From Pelomonas cellulosilytica (GTDB taxonomy: Bacteria; Pseudomonadota; Gammaproteobacteria; Burkholderiales; Burkholderiaceae_C): DNA of 64,000 bases. The stretch lies in NCBI RefSeq assembly GCF_021353265.1, contig NZ_JAJTWU010000009.1, positions 1 through 64,000 of the forward strand, in the 5' to 3' direction. This document shows positions 48,949-58,319 of the stretch, piece by piece (position 1 is the stretch's first letter; every line of letters begins with the position of its first letter). Below the pieces are notes generated by a model. The model was not told the DNA's origin, ran no database searches, and saw only the letters and a list, made by a program, of their open reading frames with translations. The translations under genes and the position numbers were made by a program.

Positions 48949-51900
48949 TCAGTTCCGCTCGAGGCCCGGCAGCCACACGCGCAGCAGCGAGATCAGCCGG
49001 TCCAGCTCAATGGGCTTGGCGAGGTAGTCGTTGCAGCCGGCCTTGCGGCACTGCTCCTGGTCGTCACGCATGGCCTTGGCAGTGATGGCGATGACGGGCA
49101 GCTTCTGCCAGCGAGCGTCGGCGCGGATGCGGCGCGTGGCTTCCAGGCCGTCCATGACCGGCATCATCACGTCCATCAGCACGATGTCGATGTCGGTCTG
49201 CGCTTCCAGCTTCTCCAGCGCCTCGACGCCGTTGCGCGCCGGCTCCACGGTGAGGCCGCGCTGCTCCAGCAGGCTGGTCAGCGCGAACACGTTGCGCATG
49301 TCGTCATCCACCAGCAGCACCTTGCGGCCCTCGAAGACCTGTTCCCGGTTGCGAGCCGCACGCAACAGGTCGCGTCGCTCGCCGCTCATGCGGGACTCCA
49401 CGCGATGCAGGAACAGCGTCACCTCGTCCAGCAGCCGTTCCGGCGAGCGGGCGCCCTTGATGATGATGGAGCGCGAGTAGCGATTGAGTTCGGCCTCCTC
49501 ATCGCGGCTGAGGTGGCGTCCGGTGTAGACGATGACCGGCGGCAGCGTGATGTCGCTGCCGCGCGCTGCCATGCGGGCCAGCAGCTCGCTGCCGTCCATA
49601 TCCGGCAGCTTCAGGTCGGTGATCATGCAGTCGAAATGCTGCTCGTCCAGCAGGCGCAGCGCTTGTTCGCCGCGCTCCACGGCCACCACCTCGATGTCGT
49701 CGTCGCCGATGAGCTGCGCGATGCTCTCGCGCTGGCGGGCGTCGTCCTCCACCAGCAACAGCCGGCGCACCTCGTCGGCGCCGTGGCGCTCGAGCTTGCG
49801 GAAGATCGCGATGAGCTCCTCCCGCGTCGTCGGCTTGATCGCGGTGCCCACCGCGCCCAGCGGCAGCGCGACGTCGCGGAAGTCCTCGCCGGCGACGACG
49901 TGGACCGGGATATGGCGCGTGCGCGGGTTCTCCTTGAGCCGTTCCAGCACCGCGAGGCCGGACCCGTCGGGCAGCCGCACATCGAGCAGGATGGCCTGCG
50001 GCAGGTGCGTGTTGGCCAGCTCCAGCGCCTCGCTGCCGTGCGTGGCGACTAGGCAGCGGTACTGCATCTCGTGGGCGAGGTCATAGAGGATGCCGGCGAA
50101 GGGCAGGTCGTCTTCCACCACCAGCGCCAGGCGCTGCGGAGGCGTGTCGCTGGCGAGCTCCCGGCGGTCGTCCGCGAAGGCCGGCGGCGCGTCGATGCGC
50201 GGCGCGGCTGGCGCGGCGGCGACCGGGGTGGTCACCGGTGCGGGCGGCGGGACCTGGGCCTGGCGGAATGCCGCATGTGACGCGTCCGCCGCCATGCGCA
50301 GCGGCAACGTCAAAGTGAACTGGCTGCCCTGGCCCTCGGTGCTGCTGAGTTGGATGTCGCCGCCCAGCAGTGCGGCCAGCTGGCGAGAGATGGACAGCCC
50401 AAGCCCCGTGCCGCCGTAACGTCGATTCAACGCGCCATCGCCTTGCTGGAAGGCCTCGAAGACCCGCTGCTGCTGCGCAGCCGGGATGCCGATACCCGTG
50501 TCGCTGACGATGAACGCCACGCCTGCCGGCCGGGGTTCCATGCGCAGCGTCACCGACCCCTTGTCGGTGAACTTGATCGCGTTGGACAACAGGTTGCGCA
50601 GGATCTGCTCGGCACGCTGGGCGTCGGTCAGGACGGTGTCCGGCAGGCCCGGCGCCTGCTCGATCGCGAAGGCCAGGCGCTTCTCCTGCGCGAGCGGTTC
50701 GAAGGTCCGCTTCATTGCGTCGGCCAACGTGTCCAGCGGCATCGGTCGCGGGTCGATCTCCAACTTGCCGGCTTCCACCTTGGACAGGTCCAGGATGTCG
50801 TTGATCAGCGTCAGCAGGTCCTGGCCGGCGGCGTGGATGGTGCGTGCGAAGCGCAGCTGCTCTTCGGTCAGCGTGCCCGGCTTGTTGTCGGCCAGCAGCT
50901 TGGAGAGGATCAGCGAGCTGTTCAGCGGCGTGCGCAGCTCGTGGCTCATGTTCGCGAGGAACTCCGACTTGTAGCGGCTGGCCCGTTGCAGCTCCTGTGC
51001 ATGCTCCTTGAGCGCGGCCTGGGCCTGGTTCAGCGCCTCATTGCGTCGCGACAGCGCCTCGGACTGCTCGGCCAACTGCACGTTGGTCTGCTCCAGCTCC
51101 GCGCGCTGCTGCTCCAACTGCAGCTGCGACTCCGCCAGCACGCGTGATTGCTCGCTGAGCTCTTCGTTGGCCGTCCGCAGCTCCTCCTGCTGGGTCTGCA
51201 GCTCTTCTTGCTGCACCTGCAGCTCCTCGTTCAACTGGCGTGTCTCTTCCAGCGACAGCTGCAGCCGTTCCCGATTCGCCGCCGCGTTCAACAGCGCGCC
51301 CAGCGGCTCCTGGAACTGCGCGAGCAGCGCCATCGCCCGCTCGTCCGGTGGCTGCAGGAAGCCGAGTTCCAATACGGCGTTGACCTCACCTTCATGCACC
51401 GCCGGCAGCAGCACGACCTCCTGCGGCAGCATGTCGCCCAGCGTGGTGGCCACCTTCAGGAAGCCCGCCTGCAAGCCCGGCAGCCGCCTCAGGCGGCCGT
51501 CCTGCCATGCCTGCGCGGCCAGCCCCGCATCGGCGTCCGCGATCGTTGCATCATCGAGCCGCACGCCGTGGGCGGCGGTGCGCTGCAGCCGGCCGTCGGT
51601 ATCGCGTGCGAAGGCGGCGGACACGACGGCGCCGATGCGCTCGGCCAGGAAGTCCAGCGTCCGAATGCAGATTGCAGCAGCCCTGCGCTCGCCGGCCAGC
51701 TGATTGGCGAGGTCGGCCTGCGCGCCGCGCAACCAGGCGCGCGCCTCGCTCTCTCGGCCGCTCTCGCGCATGCGGCCAAGCGCCTCGCCGTAGTCGCGCG
51801 AGAGCTGACGAATGTCGCGTTGCCCGGCCCAGGCAATGCCGCCGCTGATCACCAGCAGCAGGCTGATGTAGCTGGCCACGGCCGTCCAGGTGCTGTTTTC

Positions 51901-52437
51901 GGCTTCCTCGCGACGTTCCCGCAGCAGGCGTGATTCGGTGTCCATGAACACGCGCAGTTCGCGCCGCATCTCGTCGAACAGCTGTTTGCCCCGCTCCGAG
52001 CGAACGACCCGTTCCACCGCCTCGCCCCGGCGCCGCATCGAGATGACTTCGCTCGCGTAGCCGTCCCAGCGCTCCGCCAGCGCGCCGATGCGACGCAGCC
52101 GGTCCACCTGCGCGACGTTGTCGGCCGCGAGCGCTTGCGCCTCGCGCAGTTCGCTGCCGAACTTCGCCTGCGCGAGCGAGTACGGCGCCAGGAAGCTTTC
52201 CTCGCCGCTGAGCAGGAAGCCGCGCATGCCGCTCTCCTGGTCGGCCAGCAGCGTCGAGAGGTCCTGACCCTTGGCGATGACGCGGTGGGTGTGGTCCACC
52301 CAGTTCAGTAGCCCGATCAGATGCCAGAGCAGACCCACGAACACGACGATGCCCGCCAGTCCCATGACCAGCGGGAGCGCGAGGTTGCGAAAGAGAATGC
52401 GGCGGAATTGGGCGGTGTCCTCAGCGGTCTCGGTCAT
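48949..52437 (-). CDS. CHASE3-GAF hybrid histidine kinase with three receivers
   Basis: A 1162-residue protein. Order: TM1 (about 15-42), CHASE3-like periplasmic domain (about 45-190, with ADQESGMRGFLLSGEE), TM2 (about 192-212), a GAF-like domain (about 245-400), a long Gln/Glu-rich coiled coil with ELQVQQEELQTQQEEL-type repeats, HisKA (NMSHELRTPLNSS), HATPase (GTGLGLSISRQLAALLGG), a Pro/Ala linker, then three receivers (phospho-Asp in ILLDVRLPDGSG, MITDLKLPDMDG and VLMDVMMPVMDG). It heads the unit with CheR, CheB and the second kinase. Confidence 0.93.
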   Translation of the reverse strand: MTETAEDTAQFRRILFRNLALPLVMGLAGIVVFVGLLWHLIGLLNWVDHTHRVIAKGQDLSTLLADQESGMRGFLLSGEESFLAPYSLAQAKFGSELREAQALAADNVAQVDRLRRIGALAERWDGYASEVISMRRRGEAVERVVRSERGKQLFDEMRRELRVFMDTESRLLRERREEAENSTWTAVASYISLLLVISGGIAWAGQRDIRQLSRDYGEALGRMRESGRESEARAWLRGAQADLANQLAGERRAAAICIRTLDFLAERIGAVVSAAFARDTDGRLQRTAAHGVRLDDATIADADAGLAAQAWQDGRLRRLPGLQAGFLKVATTLGDMLPQEVVLLPAVHEGEVNAVLELGFLQPPDERAMALLAQFQEPLGALLNAAANRERLQLSLEETRQLNEELQVQQEELQTQQEELRTANEELSEQSRVLAESQLQLEQQRAELEQTNVQLAEQSEALSRRNEALNQAQAALKEHAQELQRASRYKSEFLANMSHELRTPLNSSLILSKLLADNKPGTLTEEQLRFARTIHAAGQDLLTLINDILDLSKVEAGKLEIDPRPMPLDTLADAMKRTFEPLAQEKRLAFAIEQAPGLPDTVLTDAQRAEQILRNLLSNAIKFTDKGSVTLRMEPRPAGVAFIVSDTGIGIPAAQQQRVFEAFQQGDGALNRRYGGTGLGLSISRQLAALLGGDIQLSSTEGQGSQFTLTLPLRMAADASHAAFRQAQVPPPAPVTTPVAAAPAAPRIDAPPAFADDRRELASDTPPQRLALVVEDDLPFAGILYDLAHEMQYRCLVATHGSEALELANTHLPQAILLDVRLPDGSGLAVLERLKENPRTRHIPVHVVAGEDFRDVALPLGAVGTAIKPTTREELIAIFRKLERHGADEVRRLLLVEDDARQRESIAQLIGDDDIEVVAVERGEQALRLLDEQHFDCMITDLKLPDMDGSELLARMAARGSDITLPPVIVYTGRHLSRDEEAELNRYSRSIIIKGARSPERLLDEVTLFLHRVESRMSGERRDLLRAARNREQVFEGRKVLLVDDDMRNVFALTSLLEQRGLTVEPARNGVEALEKLEAQTDIDIVLMDVMMPVMDGLEATRRIRADARWQKLPVIAITAKAMRDDQEQCRKAGCNDYLAKPIELDRLISLLRVWLPGLERN

Positions 52438-52583
52438 GGCCTGCCTTGTTGTTCGATGTGGCCGGCGCGCCGCGCGCGCGCGTCAGGCTCGCAACTCCGC
52501 AAGAGCTGTGCTCAACGGCACAGAGCTCATGTGCTTCGGCAGCGGAATGGGCGATACGGCGGTCGGTAAGGATTGCCGGTAAA

Positions 52584-52952
52584 TCAGGTGCGCGGCGGAA
52601 AAAACCGCCTCAGGCTTTCTTGCGACAACGGCTTGCTCAGCACGTGGTCCACACCGGCCGCCATGGCCTCGTTGTGCGCCTTGTCGCCGCTGCGCCCGGT
52701 CACGGCAATCAGCACGAGTTCCGAGCCATGGGCCGCGCGCAGGCGCTTGCTCAACTCGCAGCCGTCGAAATCCGGCAAACCGAGATCCAGCAGCGCGCAG
52801 ACCGGCTGGTATTCGCTGACGGCCGTGATGGCGTCTTGCGCAGTGCGTGCAACGCGCACGCTGTAGCCGTCGAACTGCAACAGGCTGCTCAGGGTTTCAC
52901 AGGTATCGGCGTCGTCATCGACCAGCACGACGCGGATGTCCTCGCTCGACAT
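52584..52952 (-). CDS. Single-domain response regulator
   Basis: A 122-residue stand-alone receiver starting MSSEDIRVVLVDDDADTCET at 52952. The phospho-Asp is in CALLDLGLPDFDG, the conserved Lys in VLSKPLS. It lies 146 bp upstream of the large hybrid kinase on the same strand and likely acts as a phosphoryl shuttle in that pathway. Confidence 0.92.
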   Translation of the reverse strand: MSSEDIRVVLVDDDADTCETLSSLLQFDGYSVRVARTAQDAITAVSEYQPVCALLDLGLPDFDGCELSKRLRAAHGSELVLIAVTGRSGDKAHNEAMAAGVDHVLSKPLSQESLRRFFPPRT

Positions 52953-53141
52953 GATGCTGCTCCTCACGCCCGGCTCGTCGCGCCAGACGGTTCCCAAGAA
53001 TGCGGTGTGGACACCGCTTGTAACGGTGCTGTAGGAGCAAGTCGCGTGCCTGCGAAGGAAAGAGGGGCAGGGCGACGCCTGTCGTCCTACCCCGCTGCTG
53101 CTGCGAACTTGGAGCGGTGCGGTCGCACCGCCCGCGCAACG

Positions 53142-53690
53142 TTATTGGAAGTAGCGCGCCTTGGCGCTCGCCTGACAGCTGTCTTTGGCGTCGCCGGACA
53201 GCGAATCACAGCGTTCGTTGGCGGCCTTGTAGTCGGCCTTCAGCTTGGCTTCCATCTGGTCGTTCTGGGCCTCGGCAATGGCCTTGTTGGCCTTCAGGTC
53301 GGCCTTGGCTTTGTCATGCGCGGCCTTGGCATCGGCCATGCAGACGTCCTTGCCGTTGCCCGATTTGTCGTCGCACATCTCCTTGGCGAGCTTGTACTTC
53401 GCCTCGTAGCGGGCCTCGAGGTAGTCGTTGCGGTCCTTCGTCGTGCCGGTGTACTGGTACTCGAGGTGGGCCAGCGCCACCTTCTCCTGGCCCTTCGCAC
53501 GCTCGACGCAGACATCCTTGGCATTGCCCGACAGCTTGTCGCAGCCGTCGCGTTCGGTCTTGAACATCGCCTTGACTTCATCTTTGGCGGCCGAGTAGAC
53601 CGGCTTGGTCAGGTTGGCCGACGCGGCACCCGCCATGCCGGCGAGGATGACGGCGAGCAGCAGGCGGGGGGACGTGTTTCGGGTCGTCAT
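53142..53690 (-). CDS. Exported protein with three Cys-hairpin repeats
   Basis: A 182-residue precursor with a signal peptide (LLLAVILAGMAGAASA). It is highly helical and rich in Lys, Ala, Asp and Glu, with three related C-x10-C units: CDKLSGNAKDVC, CDDKSGNGKDVC and CDSLSGDAKDSC. Each may form a disulfide-closed turn between two helices. I associate the type with betaproteobacteria as uncharacterised proteins. The gap of 189 bp to the response regulator suggests its own transcript. Confidence 0.85.
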   Translation of the reverse strand: MTTRNTSPRLLLAVILAGMAGAASANLTKPVYSAAKDEVKAMFKTERDGCDKLSGNAKDVCVERAKGQEKVALAHLEYQYTGTTKDRNDYLEARYEAKYKLAKEMCDDKSGNGKDVCMADAKAAHDKAKADLKANKAIAEAQNDQMEAKLKADYKAANERCDSLSGDAKDSCQASAKARYFQ

Positions 53691-53814
53691 GGGTTCTCCT
53701 TCGAGTTGGTGGAAGTCATGGCACCGGGCGTGCCGGTTGCCTGAATCGAAGGTTAGGAAGAAGCGACTGTGTGGCCTGTCGGCGGCGCTTCCTGAACGCC
53801 GTCGGACAAAGCCG

Positions 53815-56313
53815 TCAGCGCATCAGCCTTTTGGTCGCCGTCGTCAGCGTCTGGCGTGTTTTCCAATACGCGGCCCAGGGGTCGCTGCCGGACGCGAACG
53901 ACAGGTACTCGCGCGCGGTGCGCACGGTCCAGTGGGCGCCGCCCTTCAATGTCGGTAGCTGCTCCCAGTCCACCGGCATCGACACGCCCAGTCCCGGCCG
54001 CGCGCGGGCCGTGAAGGCGGCAGCGGTCGTCTGTGCATGGCCGTTGCGCAGGTAGTCGATAAAGATGCGCCCTTCGCGGCGGCCGGCTCCGCTTTTGGCG
54101 ACGAAGCGCTGAGGAATTGTTCTTGCCATGTGCTCTGCCGCACCATGCGAGAAAGCCTTCACTGCCTCGCTGCCGAGCCGCGGTGCCAGCGGGACGACGA
54201 CGTGCAGCCCCTTGCCGCCGCTGGTCTTCAGCCAGCTCTTCAGGCCCAGCTCTTCCAGCAGCGTGCGCATCAGCAACGCGGCTTCCTGCAACTGGGCCCA
54301 GGCCACACCTTCGCCAGGGTCCAGGTCGAAAACGACTCGGTCCGGCCGGTCGATGTGCTTCACCGTGGAGTTCCAGGTGTGGAACTCCACGACGTTCATC
54401 TGCGTCGCGCCCAACAGCCCTTCGACCGTGTCGATGGCCAGCAGTGGCGCATGGTCGGGCCAAAGCTCGGCCGCCAGTTCGACAACGCCCGGCATGCGGG
54501 TCTCAGAATGCTTCTGGAAGAACAGCTGTCCCTCGATGCCCTGCGGCGCGCGGACGAGCGACACCGGCCGCTGGCGCAGGTGCGGCAGCATCCACTCGGC
54601 GACGCTCTCGTAGTAATGGACGAGGTCGATCTTGCGCAGGCCGGTGGTGCGGTCGATGACGCGGTCGGGATGCGTGACGCCTGTGGCCGTGGCGCGGGCC
54701 GCGGATGGCGCGGCGGCCTGCTCGCGCACGATGGCGCTGGCGGGCTTGTCGCTGCGCACGCCGCGGAAGCTGGCATGGCGGATGTGCCCATCCGGCGTCC
54801 ACTCGCCGAAGGCCACTTCGACCACCGTCACCGGCTTCACCCAGTGTTCGCTGCCGCGCTGGCGCTTGCTCCAGCGGCCCGGCGCCAGTTCCTCGGGGTC
54901 GAGCGGGGGTGTCTTCGTCTGCAGCGCCGTCAGCTGCCGGTGCAGCTCACGCCCCTGCGCCGTCGCCCAGCCGGTGCCGACCGAGCCGGCTGAGCGCAGG
55001 CGGCCGTTCTCGTGGTAGCCCAACATCAGCGCGCCGACCTCGCCGGGCGAATTGGCGCGGTCAGTGAAGCCGATGACGACGAACTCCTGACGCCGCTGGC
55101 ACTTGAGCTTCACCCACGTGTCGCTGCGGCGCGTGACGTAGGCGCTGTCGGCGCGCTTGAGAATGACGCCCTCCATGCCGAGGCGGCAGGCCGCCGCGAG
55201 CACTTGAGACGGCGGCGCGGGGAGCGCCTCGCTGAAGCGGATATGTGCGTTGCCGTGGTCCGCCAGCACGCCTTGCAGCAAGGCGCGACGGCTGCGCAGC
55301 GGCGCGGCCCGCAGGTCGCGCCCGCCGTGGAAGGGCAGGTCGAACAGGAAGTAGACGACGTCCTGCGTCCGCGCGTTGTCGATCGCGTTCTGCAGGCGGT
55401 TGAAGTCCGGCACGCCCTCATCATTGAGCATGACGATCTCTCCGTCATACCAACCGGCGCCGGGCTTGAGGGCCTGGAGGGCGTCCGCGATGGGTTGCAG
55501 CCGCGCGGTCCAGTCATGGCCTGCGCGTGTGACGAGGCGCGCCTTGCCCCCTGACACTCGCGCCAGCATGCGGTAGCCGTCGAACTTGTTCTCGACGATC
55601 CAGTCACCGTCGGCCGGTGCAGTGGACGTCAGTGTTGCGAGCTGGGGCGATAGCGCTTCGGGCAGCGCCGCTCTGACGGCGCGAGACAGGTCGGGTGCGG
55701 AGTCGTCTGCCGGCGATGCCGCATGCTCGTCACGGTCTTCGGCGAGGCCCAGCGGCTTCTCGGTGATGCTGTCCGGCAGTGCGGTGATGACGTCGTATTC
55801 GGCGCTCGGCCGCGCCCAGGCGTCGCCGCGCTTCTTCAGCAGCAGCCAGTGGTCCTGCTTGAACTGCCCGGGTTTGGAGATACGCACCAGTTCCCACAGT
55901 CCGGCGAGCTTCTGGCCGTGCAGCTGGAAGACCAGCTTGCCCTTCGCCAGCCCCTCGCGCGCGTCACCCACGGGCTCCCAGGTGCCCCGGTCCCAGAGGA
56001 TGACGGTACCGGCGCCGTAATGGCCCTTGGGGATGCTGCCCTCGAAGTCGTTGTAGCTGACCGGATGGTCTTCCACGTGGATGGCCATCGCCTTGACAGC
56101 GGGGTCGAAGCTGGGGCCCTTGGGCACGGCCCAGCTGAGCATGACGCCGTCGAATTCCAGGCGGAAGTCGTAGTGCAGTCGGGAAGCCCAGTGCTTCTGA
56201 ATGACGAAGGTGCGGCCTTTGGTTTTCTTGCGTGACGGCTGGCCGGCGGGTTCGGGCGTGGCCGTGAAGTCGCGCTTGGCGTTGTAGCTGGACAGAGGCC
56301 GCTCAGCCTTCAT
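53815..56313 (-). CDS. ligD: DNA ligase D (phosphoesterase-ligase-polymerase)
   Basis: The multifunctional end-joining enzyme, 832 residues. Order: 3'-phosphoesterase domain (about 35-190; HYDFRLEFDGVMLSWAVPKG), ATP-dependent ligase domain (about 220-530; motif I ENKFDGYR with the AMP-binding Lys) and primase-polymerase domain (about 550-832; acidic VVFDLDPGEG and SGGKGLHVV). This PE-LIG-POL order differs from the mycobacterial POL-PE-LIG order. It is the third gene of a Ku/TPR/ligD unit. Start ATG 56313; upstream in-frame sequence belongs to a repeat. Confidence 0.95.
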   Translation of the reverse strand: MKAERPLSSYNAKRDFTATPEPAGQPSRKKTKGRTFVIQKHWASRLHYDFRLEFDGVMLSWAVPKGPSFDPAVKAMAIHVEDHPVSYNDFEGSIPKGHYGAGTVILWDRGTWEPVGDAREGLAKGKLVFQLHGQKLAGLWELVRISKPGQFKQDHWLLLKKRGDAWARPSAEYDVITALPDSITEKPLGLAEDRDEHAASPADDSAPDLSRAVRAALPEALSPQLATLTSTAPADGDWIVENKFDGYRMLARVSGGKARLVTRAGHDWTARLQPIADALQALKPGAGWYDGEIVMLNDEGVPDFNRLQNAIDNARTQDVVYFLFDLPFHGGRDLRAAPLRSRRALLQGVLADHGNAHIRFSEALPAPPSQVLAAACRLGMEGVILKRADSAYVTRRSDTWVKLKCQRRQEFVVIGFTDRANSPGEVGALMLGYHENGRLRSAGSVGTGWATAQGRELHRQLTALQTKTPPLDPEELAPGRWSKRQRGSEHWVKPVTVVEVAFGEWTPDGHIRHASFRGVRSDKPASAIVREQAAAPSAARATATGVTHPDRVIDRTTGLRKIDLVHYYESVAEWMLPHLRQRPVSLVRAPQGIEGQLFFQKHSETRMPGVVELAAELWPDHAPLLAIDTVEGLLGATQMNVVEFHTWNSTVKHIDRPDRVVFDLDPGEGVAWAQLQEAALLMRTLLEELGLKSWLKTSGGKGLHVVVPLAPRLGSEAVKAFSHGAAEHMARTIPQRFVAKSGAGRREGRIFIDYLRNGHAQTTAAAFTARARPGLGVSMPVDWEQLPTLKGGAHWTVRTAREYLSFASGSDPWAAYWKTRQTLTTATKRLMR

Positions 56314-56367
56314 CGTGCGCTCTCCGTTTGGTGGTGATGCACTGCGGGGGCTGCCACGGCAGAGTAT

Positions 56368-56449
56368 GGTGTCCGCGCGAATCTGCGACTGGGCCTCGCC
56401 ACCAAGCCAAAGCAACGAGCAAGGGCAGCACGCACGTTCACTACGCCCC
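56368..56449 (-). repeat. Dispersed intergenic repeat, copy A
   Basis: An ~80-bp segment at the 3' end of the MerR/TPR gene closely resembles 62278-62358. On the plus strand the core is CGCCACCAAGCCAAAGCAAC then GAGCAA, against CGCCATCAAGACAAAGCAAC then TAGCAA in copy B. In both copies the similarity runs from the last codons of a minus-strand gene into the following gap. Confidence 0.6.
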
Positions 56450-57235
56450 CGCCCGCCGATAGGCATTCAAGTGCCGCAGCGAACCCGGGTGGTCGCCCAG
56501 CTTGTCCAGCAACACCCCCAGGTTGAAGTGCGCATCCGCAAGCGCCGGGTCCAGCGCCAATGCCCGCTCATAGGCGGCGACCGCCTGATGGGGCCGCCCC
56601 ACGTCTTCCAACGCCGTCGCCCGATTGAAATGGATCAATGCCGACGGCTCGCAGTGGTCCAGCGCCTGCTCGTACAGCGCCACCGCCTCTTCACAGCGCT
56701 GCGCCTCGCACAGCAGCGCGCCCAGGTTGATGTAGGCGGCCGCGCAGCACACCTCCATCGCCAGCACGCGGCGGTAGGCCGCTTCGGCCGCGGCGGTGTC
56801 GCTGGCCTCGAGGCGCACGGCCTCGTGCAGCCAGTCGGCGGCATCGCGCTCGGTTGCAGCTCGCAACGGCTCCACGGCTGCAGCGTCGGGCTCGTCGTCG
56901 AAGAGCAGCAGCGCCTGGCCGGTGTACGCGTCCAGCCGGCGGTCGGCGAGGTGCAGCGCCACGCCGCCGGCATGCGGGCGCAGCCGCACGCCTGACAGAG
57001 GCGCCTCGGTGAGCGATGCCTTGACCTGCCGCAACGCCTGCAGCACCTTGCGCGGTGGCACGCCGGCCGCATGCAGCGCGTGCGCCGTGCGGCCCACCAC
57101 CACATCCTGGTGACTGAAGCGCTGGCCACCCGCCGAGCCGAGCAACCCCTGCTCGACGAGCCGCGCCAGGAAGCGCGGAGTCAGGCCGGTCAGCCGCAGC
57201 GCCTGCCGCAGCGGGTAGGTCGCCTCGCCACCCAT
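56441..57235 (-). CDS. MerR-like HTH and TPR repeat protein
   Basis: A 264-residue protein between Ku and ligD. The N terminus (about 8-60, YPLRQALRLTGLTPRFLARL then GGQRFSHQDVVVGRTAHAL) resembles a MerR-type winged HTH, and the C-terminal half (about 140-260) contains three TPR-like units such as AAYINLGALLCEAQRCEEAV and HFNRATALEDVGRPHQAVAA. It starts 4 bp after the Ku stop, so cotranslation is likely. A regulator or adaptor of end joining is possible; this is inferred only from position. Confidence 0.8.
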   Translation of the reverse strand: MGGEATYPLRQALRLTGLTPRFLARLVEQGLLGSAGGQRFSHQDVVVGRTAHALHAAGVPPRKVLQALRQVKASLTEAPLSGVRLRPHAGGVALHLADRRLDAYTGQALLLFDDEPDAAAVEPLRAATERDAADWLHEAVRLEASDTAAAEAAYRRVLAMEVCCAAAYINLGALLCEAQRCEEAVALYEQALDHCEPSALIHFNRATALEDVGRPHQAVAAYERALALDPALADAHFNLGVLLDKLGDHPGSLRHLNAYRRAGA

Positions 57236-57239
57236 CGGC

Positions 57240-58163
57240 CTACTTGGTGGCCCGCTTGCGCGCAGGAGTGGCCTCGGGCTCGGCGGCCACGCGCTTGGCG
57301 GCTTTGCGAGCCGGCGCGGGCTTGAGCTGCGAGACGTTGGACGCCGGTTTGCTGTCCTTGCCGACCGACTTCTTCGCGCCCCCGCCGAGGCTCGCGCGCA
57401 GGGCCTCCATCAGGTCGATGACCTGACCGCTGGTCGCAGCGACCTCCTCATCGTGCGACGACGCGACGATCTGCTTGCCCTTGACCTTCTCGTCGATGGC
57501 AGCCAGCACGCGGGCCTTCTCCTCGTCGTGGAACTCCGTCGGATCGAACTCGTCGGCAGCGATCTGCTCGACCAGCTGCAAGGCCAGCTGCAACTCGGGC
57601 CGCGATACCTCGGCCTTCGGGATGTCCAGGTCGTTCAGCGACCGCACTTCCTCGGCATACCGCAGCTGCTGCAGGATCAGACCGTTGTCGTTCGCGCGAA
57701 CCTGCGCGACGTATTGCTTCGCCTTCCAGGCCCATTTGGCGAGCGCGCACCGGCCCGACTGGCGCAGCGCCTGGGCGAGCAGCGCGTAGGGCTTTTCGCC
57801 GCGTCTGTCGGGGGCCAGCAGATAGCTCTTGTCGTAGTAAAGCGGGTCGATGGACGCCAGCGGCACGAAGCTCACGATCTGAATAACGTGGCTGCTTCCC
57901 TCTTCCAGCGCTTTCAGCTCCTCCGGCTGGAAGAGCACGAAGAGGTTGTCCTCCACCTCATAGCCCTTGACCATGTCCTTGCGCTCGACGACCTGCTGCG
58001 TCCGTTCGTTGACGTACTGCTGCTTCAGCCGCGAGCCGTCCTTGTCGAGCAGATTGAAGCGAATGTCGGAGCCCGGCTCGGTGGCTGAGTACAGCTTCAC
58101 CGGCACGTTGACGAGGCCGAAGCTCAGTGACAGGGATGCAATCGAACGGGCGGATGTAGGCAT
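57240..58163 (-). CDS. ku: Bacterial Ku protein
   Basis: The homodimeric DNA-end-binding protein that recruits LigD. The 307-residue product starts MPTSARSIASLSLSFGLVNV and contains PVKLYSATE, FNLLDKDGSRLKQQYV and SFVPLASIDPLYYDKSYLLA of the Ku beta-barrel core. The basic C-terminal tail (ARKAAKRVAAEPEATPARKR) is of the type that aids DNA threading and LigD binding. It is the first gene of the Ku-TPR-LigD unit. Confidence 0.95.
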   Translation of the reverse strand: MPTSARSIASLSLSFGLVNVPVKLYSATEPGSDIRFNLLDKDGSRLKQQYVNERTQQVVERKDMVKGYEVEDNLFVLFQPEELKALEEGSSHVIQIVSFVPLASIDPLYYDKSYLLAPDRRGEKPYALLAQALRQSGRCALAKWAWKAKQYVAQVRANDNGLILQQLRYAEEVRSLNDLDIPKAEVSRPELQLALQLVEQIAADEFDPTEFHDEEKARVLAAIDEKVKGKQIVASSHDEEVAATSGQVIDLMEALRASLGGGAKKSVGKDSKPASNVSQLKPAPARKAAKRVAAEPEATPARKRATK

Positions 58164-58319
58164 GGACGGACTCCCATCTGCGGACCGAGCGCCGGGCCGC
58201 TCCCAAGCCGGCGCGCGATGGCGAAGTGCAAGCGGCTCGATGCCGCTTGCATCAACGTCCCCTCGGCGGACCAACTGGTTGCGCCCGCGTTCAGCGGGGC
58301 GCAACCAGGCGAGGAGCCA

